Source: Bacteroidales bacterium (GTDB lineage Bacteria; Bacteroidota; Bacteroidia; Bacteroidales; JAGONC01). From it: a stretch of DNA of 36,752 nt. The notes beneath the pieces are model-generated. The model did no database searches and was not told where the DNA came from. It worked only from the letters and a program-made list of their open reading frames with translations. A program made the translations under genes and the position numbers. The stretch spans positions 1 through 36,752 of the forward strand of contig JAQUQD010000028.1 of the NCBI GenBank assembly GCA_028716265.1, written 5' to 3'. This document shows, piece after piece, positions 24,506 through 32,955 of this stretch (its first letter is position 1; each line of letters opens with the position of its first letter).

Positions 24506-25264
24506 CTAGAACTCAGACACATCAAAGTACCTCCCAATCGGCATGATATACAGTGGTTCCTCTTCCTCCGGCAGCTGCATCACCGCTCGTACCGCCGCAT
24601 CGTCAAACGCTCCGATGGCGCAGGTCCCTAGGTGCAGGGCTTCGGTCTGCAGGTAGACGTTCTCTGCCGAGTGTCCGAGATCCATGCATACGTACCGTTC
24701 ACGCCCCCGGTCCCCGTATCTTTCGGTCGTCCGGCTGTAAACCGCACTGTAGAACAAACAGGCCGGCGCATCACTGATCATCTCCTGGTTCAGTGCAGCA
24801 ACAGATAGCTCCTTTTTGATATCCTTATCGATGACCCTGGTGATCTTATGTTCACGCGAATCGTACCGGTACACTCCTGGTTCGATTCCACGGACATTGC
24901 CAACAAGAGCATAGATCTCCAGGGGGTACTTTGCCCCGGCAGAAGGTGCCGTCCTGAGCCCACCACGAGTCTGCGGATAGCCCTGCAGGGGCTGTGTGAT
25001 CCCGTAGGCTGCCCAGAGGACCTGAGACAGATCTTCGGCAGTAATGGCATCTTTCAGGTAGGACCGGTGCGAACGACGGTGCTGTATGGCTTCCTCCACC
25101 GAGATATCTCCCTTGATACGCGGAGTGGGAAGTACGTACGTAAGTGCAGAATTTTCGGTCATGATCAGGTCAGTTTTATCTTCCTGCGTTTTTACCTTTT
25201 CCGCGCAGCCAGTAGCTAAAATAAGCGGAAAAAGCAACAGAACAGTGTTGTTGATATGTTTCAT
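24506..25264 (-). CDS. SagB/ThcOx-type nitroreductase-fold lipoprotein
   Basis: A 252-residue product starting MKHINNTVLLLFPLILATGC, a lipoprotein signal with lipobox L-A-T-G-C, so the mature protein is probably membrane-anchored outside the cytoplasm. The rest is a nitroreductase fold of the SagB type. The FMN-binding start is AIQHRRSHRSYLKDAITAED, followed by LSQVLWAAYGITQ, the TAPSAGAKYPLEIYAL motif (R/T-x-x-PSAG), and the late ALHLGTCAIGAFDDAAVRAV and PLYIMPIGR blocks. SagB enzymes oxidise azolines, but many single-domain homologues have unknown substrates and no cyclodehydratase is nearby. It follows the second PNGase F-like gene by 49 bases on the same strand. An ATG at 25291 is a less likely start. 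Confidence 0.85.
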   Translation of the reverse strand: MKHINNTVLLLFPLILATGCAEKVKTQEDKTDLIMTENSALTYVLPTPRIKGDISVEEAIQHRRSHRSYLKDAITAEDLSQVLWAAYGITQPLQGYPQTRGGLRTAPSAGAKYPLEIYALVGNVRGIEPGVYRYDSREHKITRVIDKDIKKELSVAALNQEMISDAPACLFYSAVYSRTTERYGDRGRERYVCMDLGHSAENVYLQTEALHLGTCAIGAFDDAAVRAVMQLPEEEEPLYIMPIGRYFDVSEF

Positions 25265-25313
25265 GGTTGTATTAAATATTAATGATCGCATTGAGTGTCT
25301 TAAACTGACCGTC

Positions 25314-27821
25314 TTATTGCAACACCAGTTTCTTCATAATCGTTTTATCCTTTGTCTGAATCGTAAGGATATACATTCCCTTTGGATACCCGGAAAGGTC
25401 AATCTGCATTGAATGACCGGCCCATTTGAACTCACCGGCCAGCATTCCTGTCATTGTATAAAGCTTGATCGGGGAGCAGTGATCACCCTCGGCAGGCGAT
25501 CCTTCAACGGTCACCATGATCACGTCAGTGGTGGGATTGGGATAGACCCGTATACGATGATCTTCTTCAGATATGCCGGTAATGAAAGGGGACACCGTAA
25601 AGACCACCAGGTTACAGGCAACATCAAGCACTGGATTGAATCCATCATCACAATCATCACAGGTTTCGCCGGTTACGCAATCCGGATGGTTGGGATGGCA
25701 GAGATCGACATAATCCTCATAGAAAACATATCCCAGTTCCACATCTTCTTCAGCAATGAAAGGAGTCATATCGTAATCGAACCACTGGGCAATGGTACCC
25801 GGACACCATCCCGCACGGTTGTGGTACCAGGTGCCGTTCTGTGGCTGGCATCCATCGGGATTCGGATTGCAGTCGTACCAGTTATACTGTTCGAACGTTT
25901 GTTCCCCGTTCACCCAAATATGGTGTGTGGCTTCATAGAATTCAGCCGCATTGCTGGTATTCAGATCTCCCCATCCATGCCCGGTGGACACCAGTTTTAG
26001 CTTGGCTGCGGCGGCCTCCTGAGGGAATTCGAAGTTCCAGTTTCCGACGGGCTGGAGGTTGGCATAATCCCCAAACGGATAAATTTCATTCCAAACCTCA
26101 TAAATAGTGCTGTAAAAGTATTCCGGAGTTCCTTGCCTGTAATGCAGGGTCAGTCCCCACAGGTAACCGTTATCGAGCGTACTGCAGTTGAACCGGAACT
26201 CCACTTTGCCCAGAAGTAGCGACATGTAATCCGTAAGATCAATGACACTGGAGCATTCCACACTATATGGGGTGATATACCGGATGATCTCGTACCATTT
26301 ACCGTCGTGGCCTTTCACTTCAACACCTCCAACCCTGTCGTATTCACCGCATCCACCCTCCGGGGGGCAGGTAACCGACAAGATGGCTGTCACTTTGTCG
26401 AATGCTCCGAAAAAGGAGGGCAACTCAGCGGACACGACCTGCGAAACATTATTCGGGTTCAGCCATATATTTTCTGCTGCCTGCACTTCCATGTCAGAAG
26501 CCCCGGGTAGAATGGTTATGCTGGTCGTTTCTTCGGCTGAAGCTCCGAAATTATTGGTGGAAATCACGCTGATGCTGTAAGTGCCATAATCCGGGGGCAT
26601 CCACCAGGCTGTATAATGACCATTGAAGTGATTCTGTGCCGGTATCGTCTGGCCGTTGACCACAAATTTAACATCATGAACAAAGAACAGCTCAGGATAA
26701 TCGATGGTGGAAACCGTTGAGAGCAGTATTTCCAACAGAGAGGGCACAAAAACATCTCCTGGCAGCGGATGCCTGATATCAATTTCGGGGAGGAAGGTCA
26801 TTGGATTGAGGACCATAAAGGTGTTGACGATCGGTTCTGCCGGATCGAACACTTCGTCACCGGGTTGTGACGCTTCAATGGCGACCTCGCCGGCTGTCCC
26901 TGTAAGGGTGACGATATTGCCATTGATGGTGGCCGGCCCGGAAAGCACCTGAAACATCACCTCCAGACCTGACGTGGCTGTGGCTTCAATGCTGAAGGAG
27001 GGGTCAGTTGTCAGATGATGGGGGATCTGAGGGAACGAAATGGCCTGATAACCGGGATCAAGCTCACCATTGAAATTCGAGGTTTCACCCGTCAGGGCGA
27101 AATTCATAAGGTCGGCATCCCTTTCGCCGATACCGGTCTCACTGATAAGCTTTGTGATTGCCGTGTTGTCGCCCCCCGGATCTCCCTGGTTAAACTTATA
27201 ATACAACTGCAACCCTGACTCTGTGCCTGTCAGCTCATCGTTCATGATGTCCTGGATCTGCGTTTGTGTCAGGGCGATGTTCCAGGCGGATATTTCATCA
27301 ACCCTCCCCCCGTACACAAAATTGAATCCGCCTAAGATGCTTTTGCCGATCGCAAAGGTTACTGTTTCACCCACGAAATTTCCTGAGGCCGCCTTGCTGC
27401 CGATAAAGTTCCCGTTGACATATAGCGTTATGGCGCTTCCATCGTAGATCCAGGCTATGTGCTGCCAGACCTGGGGAATGATCGTATTTGCAGGTGCAAC
27501 ATATTCATGAAATCCTGCAGTGGTAACCAACCGGCATTCCATAACGCCGTTGTTCAGCTGGATCAGATAGAATTCCGCCGTTCCGGCACCTGCCCGAAAG
27601 CCCATATAACCCTGGCCGTAGGCCAGCTGGTCGCAATAGAACCACCCGGTCAGGGACAGCTGGTTGGTCCCGGAAAAATATTGCGAACCGTTAGGCAACT
27701 GAACGAAGTCGTCAACCCTGTCGAAATGCAGGTATTGATTGCTTTGTGAAAGAAGCAGGAAAGGATTCAGCACAAGGATAAGAAGTGCAAGGAACCTGGT
27801 TTTGGAATTGAACATTTTCAT
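25314..27821 (-). CDS. PNGase F-family T9SS-secreted protein with LamG-like domain (Glu118 position replaced by Ser)
   Basis: An 835-residue product with a signal peptide (MKMFNSKTRFLALLILVLNP...LLSQ). Order: LamG/concanavalin-like domain (about 30-210, LTGWFYCDQLAYGQG, WQHIAWIYDGSAITLYVNGN); an Ig-like SGPATINGNIVTLTGTAG module (about 265-340); a second Ig-like domain (345-440); then a PNGase F domain (about 460-745); and a T9SS sorting domain (758-835, VYPNPTTDVIMVTV). In the PNGase F part, CGEYDRVGG puts Asp495 at the PNGase F Asp60 position and NAAEFYEATHH puts Glu627 at Glu206. The Glu118 position reads NCSTLD (Ser547). NRAGWCPG is conserved. The family cleaves the GlcNAc-Asn bond of N-glycoproteins; with Ser547 this member may be weak or inactive. 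Upstream ATGs to 28130 lie inside the SusD gene. Confidence 0.85.
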   Translation of the reverse strand: MKMFNSKTRFLALLILVLNPFLLLSQSNQYLHFDRVDDFVQLPNGSQYFSGTNQLSLTGWFYCDQLAYGQGYMGFRAGAGTAEFYLIQLNNGVMECRLVTTAGFHEYVAPANTIIPQVWQHIAWIYDGSAITLYVNGNFIGSKAASGNFVGETVTFAIGKSILGGFNFVYGGRVDEISAWNIALTQTQIQDIMNDELTGTESGLQLYYKFNQGDPGGDNTAITKLISETGIGERDADLMNFALTGETSNFNGELDPGYQAISFPQIPHHLTTDPSFSIEATATSGLEVMFQVLSGPATINGNIVTLTGTAGEVAIEASQPGDEVFDPAEPIVNTFMVLNPMTFLPEIDIRHPLPGDVFVPSLLEILLSTVSTIDYPELFFVHDVKFVVNGQTIPAQNHFNGHYTAWWMPPDYGTYSISVISTNNFGASAEETTSITILPGASDMEVQAAENIWLNPNNVSQVVSAELPSFFGAFDKVTAILSVTCPPEGGCGEYDRVGGVEVKGHDGKWYEIIRYITPYSVECSSVIDLTDYMSLLLGKVEFRFNCSTLDNGYLWGLTLHYRQGTPEYFYSTIYEVWNEIYPFGDYANLQPVGNWNFEFPQEAAAAKLKLVSTGHGWGDLNTSNAAEFYEATHHIWVNGEQTFEQYNWYDCNPNPDGCQPQNGTWYHNRAGWCPGTIAQWFDYDMTPFIAEEDVELGYVFYEDYVDLCHPNHPDCVTGETCDDCDDGFNPVLDVACNLVVFTVSPFITGISEEDHRIRVYPNPTTDVIMVTVEGSPAEGDHCSPIKLYTMTGMLAGEFKWAGHSMQIDLSGYPKGMYILTIQTKDKTIMKKLVLQ

Positions 27822-27879
27822 TGTTTTATAATTTTTGGGTTTACTCTGTTCTTCATATAAGTAACACGTTATCATGCTA

Positions 27880-29505
27880 TTACGGGACCCACCAGATCTT
27901 GATTTCCGGTGTGTCTCCTCCCTGTCTGGCAATAGCCTGTTCACAGTTCGCCGAGTTGAATTCCATTTCCGAGGGAGGGTAGGGCAGTCGGTAATGGCTG
28001 ATCGGAGCTCCTTCCCGGGGAGTTTTGCCCGTTCTTCGCGCGAGCGCATAGGCTTCCCATGGCTGACGGAAAGCATCGAGCCACCATTGCGTATAGATGA
28101 ACAGCAGCTTTTCCTCCTCCGTGACTGCATTCCAGCTGCCGAACTTCATCAGCACGGAAGATGCGTCGATTTTATCAGGAATGGTCACCATATCAGTAAA
28201 AGCCAGGCGGGAGGTCGGTAATTGTGAATTTTCGGCTACACTCATCCACCACCCGACCGAAGCATTGATCCCGTTCATGTACTCAATATCTGCCTGGTCC
28301 TTATCCATGGCCACTCCGATCCCCCTGAAATAGGCTTCCGCCTTGATAAAATGGATCTCCGCACCGGTAATGAAAATAATGGGCATGTAGTCCATGTCCG
28401 CTACAATGAAATAATTAAAAGGAGAATACAGGCAGGTTTCTCCCTTGATATAGAATGCTCCTGCCTGATCCCGGTGTGTGCCATAAGGAATTCCTCCCTC
28501 CGAAGGAGTACCGGCTTCGGGCAACTGGGGAAAAGGTACCCATTGATCATCATTGTTCGTTTCGAAGAAAATATAAGCACGCGGATCAAAGATCCCGCTA
28601 CCGTCGGTGTTGTCATTCTCCGAAAGTTGGTGCCAGATAGCGGATCCCATCCTAAGGTTGTTGTGCTCCCGGAAGGACCAGTTAAGGCTCTCATTGCGAA
28701 AACCGATCGCTGCCGGCCACAAGCAGGCACTTTCGAATACAGGTGTAATGAAATCGTATCCTAGAAAGACCGGTTTGTCGTTTTCGATGATGTCGTGGAT
28801 AATCTCACCGGCCAGTTCGGGCTCTATTTCTGCCATCCTCATGGCATGGCGCATCCTCAGCGAATTGGCAAGCTTTTTCCATTTCAGCATATCCCCGTTG
28901 AACAGCTTATCGAACTGAATAAAGGTAGTAAAAGGTTCCGCCGGTTCAGCAGTATCATCAATCTGCCCGTCGGCCCATTTCAATGTCTCCAGCAGTGCAA
29001 GGTAGATATCCTTCTGGGTGTCGTATTCGGGACGCAACAGATCAAGGTCCTGAAATCCGTAACCCGCTTTGCTGAAAGGGATGTCTCCGAACAAGTCCGT
29101 AACTTTAAAGGTTTTCATGGCCAGGGTGATCTCCAGCATCGCCTTCATGTTCATAACACCGGGAGAACCGTCGTACGTGCTGAAGCGTTTCTGAAGCTCC
29201 CTTATTTCGGGGAGAGAGCCGTAATAGTTGCTCCATATCTCTTCCGTTCCCAGGGTAAAGTTACCCCAGGCTTCTTCGGTCAATGCAGCCTGTTGTGTCT
29301 GCTTGTAAAGGATTTCGTTGTTGATGTAGAACTGCTCATTCCACCCAAGCTGCAATGAAGATAGTACAGCGTTGAACAGGGCTCCGTCACTGGCCGTCGT
29401 GAAATTGTTCGGATTGGTGTTGATCTCTTCAAAGTCCTTCGTACAGGATACCAGAAACAGAAGGAGAGGCAACAACAAACTGGCTGTTATGTTCTTTATA
29501 TTCAT
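27880..29505 (-). CDS. SusD/RagB-family outer-membrane lipoprotein
   Basis: A 541-residue product starting MNIKNITASLLLPLLLFLVS followed by CTKDFEEINTNPNN, a lipoprotein signal with Cys at the cleavage site and the DFEEINTNPN head typical of the SusD-like (RagB) group. Further marks are TDLFGDIPFSKAGYGFQDLD, LLRPEYDTQKDIY, and the C-terminal ARRTGKTPREGAPISHYRLP, YPPSEMEFN. It binds ligand at the cell surface and acts as the lid of the SusC transporter. It starts 33 bases after the SusC stop and ends 58 bases before the PNGase F-like gene. Confidence 0.93.
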   Translation of the reverse strand: MNIKNITASLLLPLLLFLVSCTKDFEEINTNPNNFTTASDGALFNAVLSSLQLGWNEQFYINNEILYKQTQQAALTEEAWGNFTLGTEEIWSNYYGSLPEIRELQKRFSTYDGSPGVMNMKAMLEITLAMKTFKVTDLFGDIPFSKAGYGFQDLDLLRPEYDTQKDIYLALLETLKWADGQIDDTAEPAEPFTTFIQFDKLFNGDMLKWKKLANSLRMRHAMRMAEIEPELAGEIIHDIIENDKPVFLGYDFITPVFESACLWPAAIGFRNESLNWSFREHNNLRMGSAIWHQLSENDNTDGSGIFDPRAYIFFETNNDDQWVPFPQLPEAGTPSEGGIPYGTHRDQAGAFYIKGETCLYSPFNYFIVADMDYMPIIFITGAEIHFIKAEAYFRGIGVAMDKDQADIEYMNGINASVGWWMSVAENSQLPTSRLAFTDMVTIPDKIDASSVLMKFGSWNAVTEEEKLLFIYTQWWLDAFRQPWEAYALARRTGKTPREGAPISHYRLPYPPSEMEFNSANCEQAIARQGGDTPEIKIWWVP

Positions 29506-29538
29506 GGTAATTTCCATTCAATAATTCGTTACTGAGTT

Positions 29539-32500
29539 TCAGAATGCAGCTGAGACACCAAACGTGACTGACATCGTACCGGGCATTGATCCCCATTCGA
29601 ATCCCTGTGCGTTGCCCGATCCCATGATACCTTCCGGATTGATCCTGTCAGGCAGGGAGGTGTATATGTAAAACAGATCCCTGCCGGCAACAGAAAGGGT
29701 CAGGTTCTGAAAGATCCTGGTCTTTTCAACGATTTTCCCGGGCAGGGAATACGACAGGGATATTTCCCTCATTTTCACCCATGAATTCTCAAGGATTCCT
29801 GGCGTGGAAAGAAATTTTCCCCACCCTCCTGCATTGGGCAGGTATTTATAATAGTAGTGCACCACCTTGTTATTGGGAGAGCCGTTTGAAAGGACCCCAT
29901 CGAGAATGATCCCTGTATTGGACGTATTCCCGTCAGGATCTGTATACGGGAGTCCTCCGCCTTCCCGCTCCTTGAGTGTCTCTGGGCTCTGCCCTGTCTG
30001 GAGGGCAATGACATAGGATCCGCAATAGATCTCGCCTCCCCATTTGGTGTCGATCAATGCCGCCAGCCTGAGCCCCTTGTAAATAAACTCAGTCTGCCAT
30101 CCTGCAATGAAATCCGGGCTGGCGTTCCCGATGGGGACACGGGTATCGGTGATCAGGTATTTCGTCCCTTCCTCGTTGACGATGGGCTCTCCATTTTCAT
30201 GGTAGATGTAATCATAACCGTAGATCGTTCCATATTCATCCCCTTCCCTGAGTGCCATGGCAGGACCGTTCAGGCCCCAAATGTCGGCCAGCGGATACAC
30301 TTCTGCATTTTTGCCAAGGCTTTCCACATAATTTCTGTTCCGGGAGAAGTTGATCCCGGATTTGATCAGAAGGTCTTTTTTCTGCAAAGGGACCGTATTC
30401 AGGATGACCTCAAATCCGTAATTCGTGATGACTCCTTCGTTGATGGTGATCTTCTGTGCCCCTGACGACGTAGGTATCGGAAGTCCCTCCAGGATCTGCG
30501 AATAGCAATACTTGTCGTAATAGGTGAAATCCAGGTCGATCCGGTTCCCGAACAGACCAAGATTGACACCAGCCTCCCACGAATTAACCCGTTGCGGCAA
30601 CAGTTCAATGGGTGGTATTACATCCGGGAAAGAAGCTGACTGATCTCCTCCAAAAATGCCTGAATTATAGTTGAAGTCAAGCATATATGGCTCTGTGTCG
30701 GTGGCTGTGTGTGACCATCCTCCCCGTATTTTCATAAAGTTGAGCCAACCGGCCTTCTCCTGGATGTTGAATGCCTCCGTGACGATGAAGCTGAGGGACA
30801 CCGAAGGATAGAAATAGGAGTTGCTTTCAGGGGGCAGGGTGGACGACCAGTCGTTGCGGCCGGTCGCCTCAAGGAACAGGTAGTTGCCATAGGAAAGGTT
30901 CAGGAAAGCATATACCGAATTGTTCCTTTCCTGCTTGATGGATTCACCCGGTACCATTCCACCCGGGGAATCACCGGGATTCTCCAGGATCACCTCGCCA
31001 TCTTCATTGGTGACATAGGTAGGGGAGGTGTAGTTATCAAACGTATACCGATTGGGGAAGTACCACTGGCCGGAATGGCCCCTGATCTCATACAGGCGAT
31101 AGTCCCACCGGCTGGCTCCCAGGGTGAACTTCGCATTCATCTTTGGATGCAGGATATTATTCTTGTGGGCTGTGATCATTCCTTCAAATATGTCAGAGTA
31201 TGTCCTGTTCAGGCTGTTGGCGTAGTATCCCTCTTTGATGCCCAAAACATCAATAGGCTTATTTCTGGTCGTATACTGGTCCAGGTTGAAATCCCTGCCT
31301 GCCCGTCCGGTGAGGTTCAACCAGGATGTGGGATCATAGGTCAGGCTGAGCGCTCCCAGGTACTTGTCTCTTTTCAGTGTGGTATTGTTGTTATAATAAT
31401 CCCACCAGAGTGTCGGATTGATGTACAGAAACGGGTATCCCTCCTGTGGATTGCGTGATCCATCGGGATATTCATAGGATTCCCGGTCGATTCCCTGGTA
31501 ACTTCTTGGCCAGGAATAGAGGAATCCCTTGCTGAACGAATCGGCCGATTCGCCGAGCATCGGGCTGTTCAACCTGTTGTAGTTGATATAGGATAGGCTG
31601 AGGTCAACTGCCACCCTTGAGGATATTTTCAGGCTCGAGCCCAGATTGATCGTAGTGCGGTCGAAATCACTGTTTTCGACGATGGCTTTGTTATCCTGCC
31701 GGGTAATAGATACCCGGATACTACCTTTTTCATTTCCTCCCGATGCGGCGATGTTATGCGTCTGGGTATAACCATCCTGGAACACGGATTTATAATTATC
31801 CGGCTGGGGCAGATACGCCCGCATCTTACCGTCCCACCATCTGACCATCTGTCCTTCCATTTTGGGCCCCCAGGAGACTGCAGATCCATAATAACCAAAT
31901 TCCTCCGTGGTTGATCGCGTGTCGCCCTCCTGGTTGATGATCAGGTTGTCGGTACCATAGATTCCGGGATAAAGCAACGTATCGCCATTCATGGGAAACG
32001 AGGGAGGGGTGAACGAAATCGGTCCGCCGGCGCCGTAGGTGTTCTGTACCTCCCTGAACCGGTAGGGATGCACCCATTTATAGCTGTAGGTGTACGAGAT
32101 ACCAATGCCTTCCTCTTTTTTACCTTTTTTTGTGGTGATCAGGATCACGCCGTTGGCCCCTTTGGCCCCATACAGGGCAGACGCCGCACCACCTTTGAGT
32201 ACCGTATATGTCTCAATATCCAGGGAATTGATGTCCGCAATGGAATTACCCCAGTCAACGCCGCGGCCGATATTCTCCAGGCCCGGGATATTTTCCATGG
32301 GAACGTTGTCCACCACGATCAGGGGCTGGTTCCTTCCGCTTAACGTGTTGTTTCCCCTAATGACGATCCGGGTGGAACCACCCTCCACGCCATCCCCCTG
32401 CGACACCTGAACACCTGCCACCCGCCCGACGATGGCGTTAAGGATATTGGGTGAGTTGGACCTGGTCACCACCTCAGGCTCAATTTTCTCGGTGGAATAT

Positions 32501-32859
32501 CCAATTTCCCGCTCCTGGCGCTTCACGCCCAATGCGGTCACCACGACCTCTTCCAGTTCACTTGCTGCAACCGACAGAACGACATTGATCATGGATTGAT
32601 CCAGTACAGCGATCTCAAGGGTCTTATATCCGATGTAACTGAATTGCAAGGTGTCTTCCGGATAGATACCGGTCAGGGTGTAGTTCCCCTCTAGATCAGT
32701 CGCTGTTCCCCTTACGGTCCCTTTCACCACTACGGTCACACCGGGAATGCCCCTGCTGTCATCCTCTGAAGTGACCTTGCCTCTGATGGTCCTGGATTGT
32801 GAAAAAACAAAACTGGCGGTTAGTGTCAAAAGTATGATGAAAAATGCTCTGGCTCTCAT
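29539..32859 (-). CDS. SusC/RagA-family TonB-dependent outer-membrane transporter
   Basis: A 1106-residue product starting MRARAFFIILLTLTASFVFS, a signal peptide. It then has the carboxypeptidase-regulatory-like domain IRGKVTSEDDSRGIPGVTVV, VKGTVRGTATDLEGNYTL, a TonB-box-like segment near EEVVVTALGVKRQEREIGYS, the plug (NILNAIVGRVAGVQVSQGDG, IVIRGNNTLSGRNQPLIVVD, VLKGGAASALYGAKGANGVI) and a beta-barrel ending VTFGVSAAF. It is a complete SusC-type porin for oligosaccharides or peptides. The frame runs to an ATG at 32934 but the added residues are not signal-like; 32859 fits the signal peptide. The SusD partner follows. Confidence 0.95.
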   Translation of the reverse strand: MRARAFFIILLTLTASFVFSQSRTIRGKVTSEDDSRGIPGVTVVVKGTVRGTATDLEGNYTLTGIYPEDTLQFSYIGYKTLEIAVLDQSMINVVLSVAASELEEVVVTALGVKRQEREIGYSTEKIEPEVVTRSNSPNILNAIVGRVAGVQVSQGDGVEGGSTRIVIRGNNTLSGRNQPLIVVDNVPMENIPGLENIGRGVDWGNSIADINSLDIETYTVLKGGAASALYGAKGANGVILITTKKGKKEEGIGISYTYSYKWVHPYRFREVQNTYGAGGPISFTPPSFPMNGDTLLYPGIYGTDNLIINQEGDTRSTTEEFGYYGSAVSWGPKMEGQMVRWWDGKMRAYLPQPDNYKSVFQDGYTQTHNIAASGGNEKGSIRVSITRQDNKAIVENSDFDRTTINLGSSLKISSRVAVDLSLSYINYNRLNSPMLGESADSFSKGFLYSWPRSYQGIDRESYEYPDGSRNPQEGYPFLYINPTLWWDYYNNNTTLKRDKYLGALSLTYDPTSWLNLTGRAGRDFNLDQYTTRNKPIDVLGIKEGYYANSLNRTYSDIFEGMITAHKNNILHPKMNAKFTLGASRWDYRLYEIRGHSGQWYFPNRYTFDNYTSPTYVTNEDGEVILENPGDSPGGMVPGESIKQERNNSVYAFLNLSYGNYLFLEATGRNDWSSTLPPESNSYFYPSVSLSFIVTEAFNIQEKAGWLNFMKIRGGWSHTATDTEPYMLDFNYNSGIFGGDQSASFPDVIPPIELLPQRVNSWEAGVNLGLFGNRIDLDFTYYDKYCYSQILEGLPIPTSSGAQKITINEGVITNYGFEVILNTVPLQKKDLLIKSGINFSRNRNYVESLGKNAEVYPLADIWGLNGPAMALREGDEYGTIYGYDYIYHENGEPIVNEEGTKYLITDTRVPIGNASPDFIAGWQTEFIYKGLRLAALIDTKWGGEIYCGSYVIALQTGQSPETLKEREGGGLPYTDPDGNTSNTGIILDGVLSNGSPNNKVVHYYYKYLPNAGGWGKFLSTPGILENSWVKMREISLSYSLPGKIVEKTRIFQNLTLSVAGRDLFYIYTSLPDRINPEGIMGSGNAQGFEWGSMPGTMSVTFGVSAAF

Positions 32860-32955
32860 GATGTTTCCGAATTGATACCTGTCGTTTGCTCGTTGCCTGC
32901 AATGATGGATTTCTGAAAAGTAATCTTTGTTCATATATCATTAATGAATGACAAG

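Noticed and set aside
27822-28130. N-terminal extension of the 835-residue PNGase F-like protein by about 100 residues
   Set aside because: The extra part is rich in Arg/Ser, is the shadow of the SusD 3' end in another frame, and precedes a normal signal peptide at 27821.
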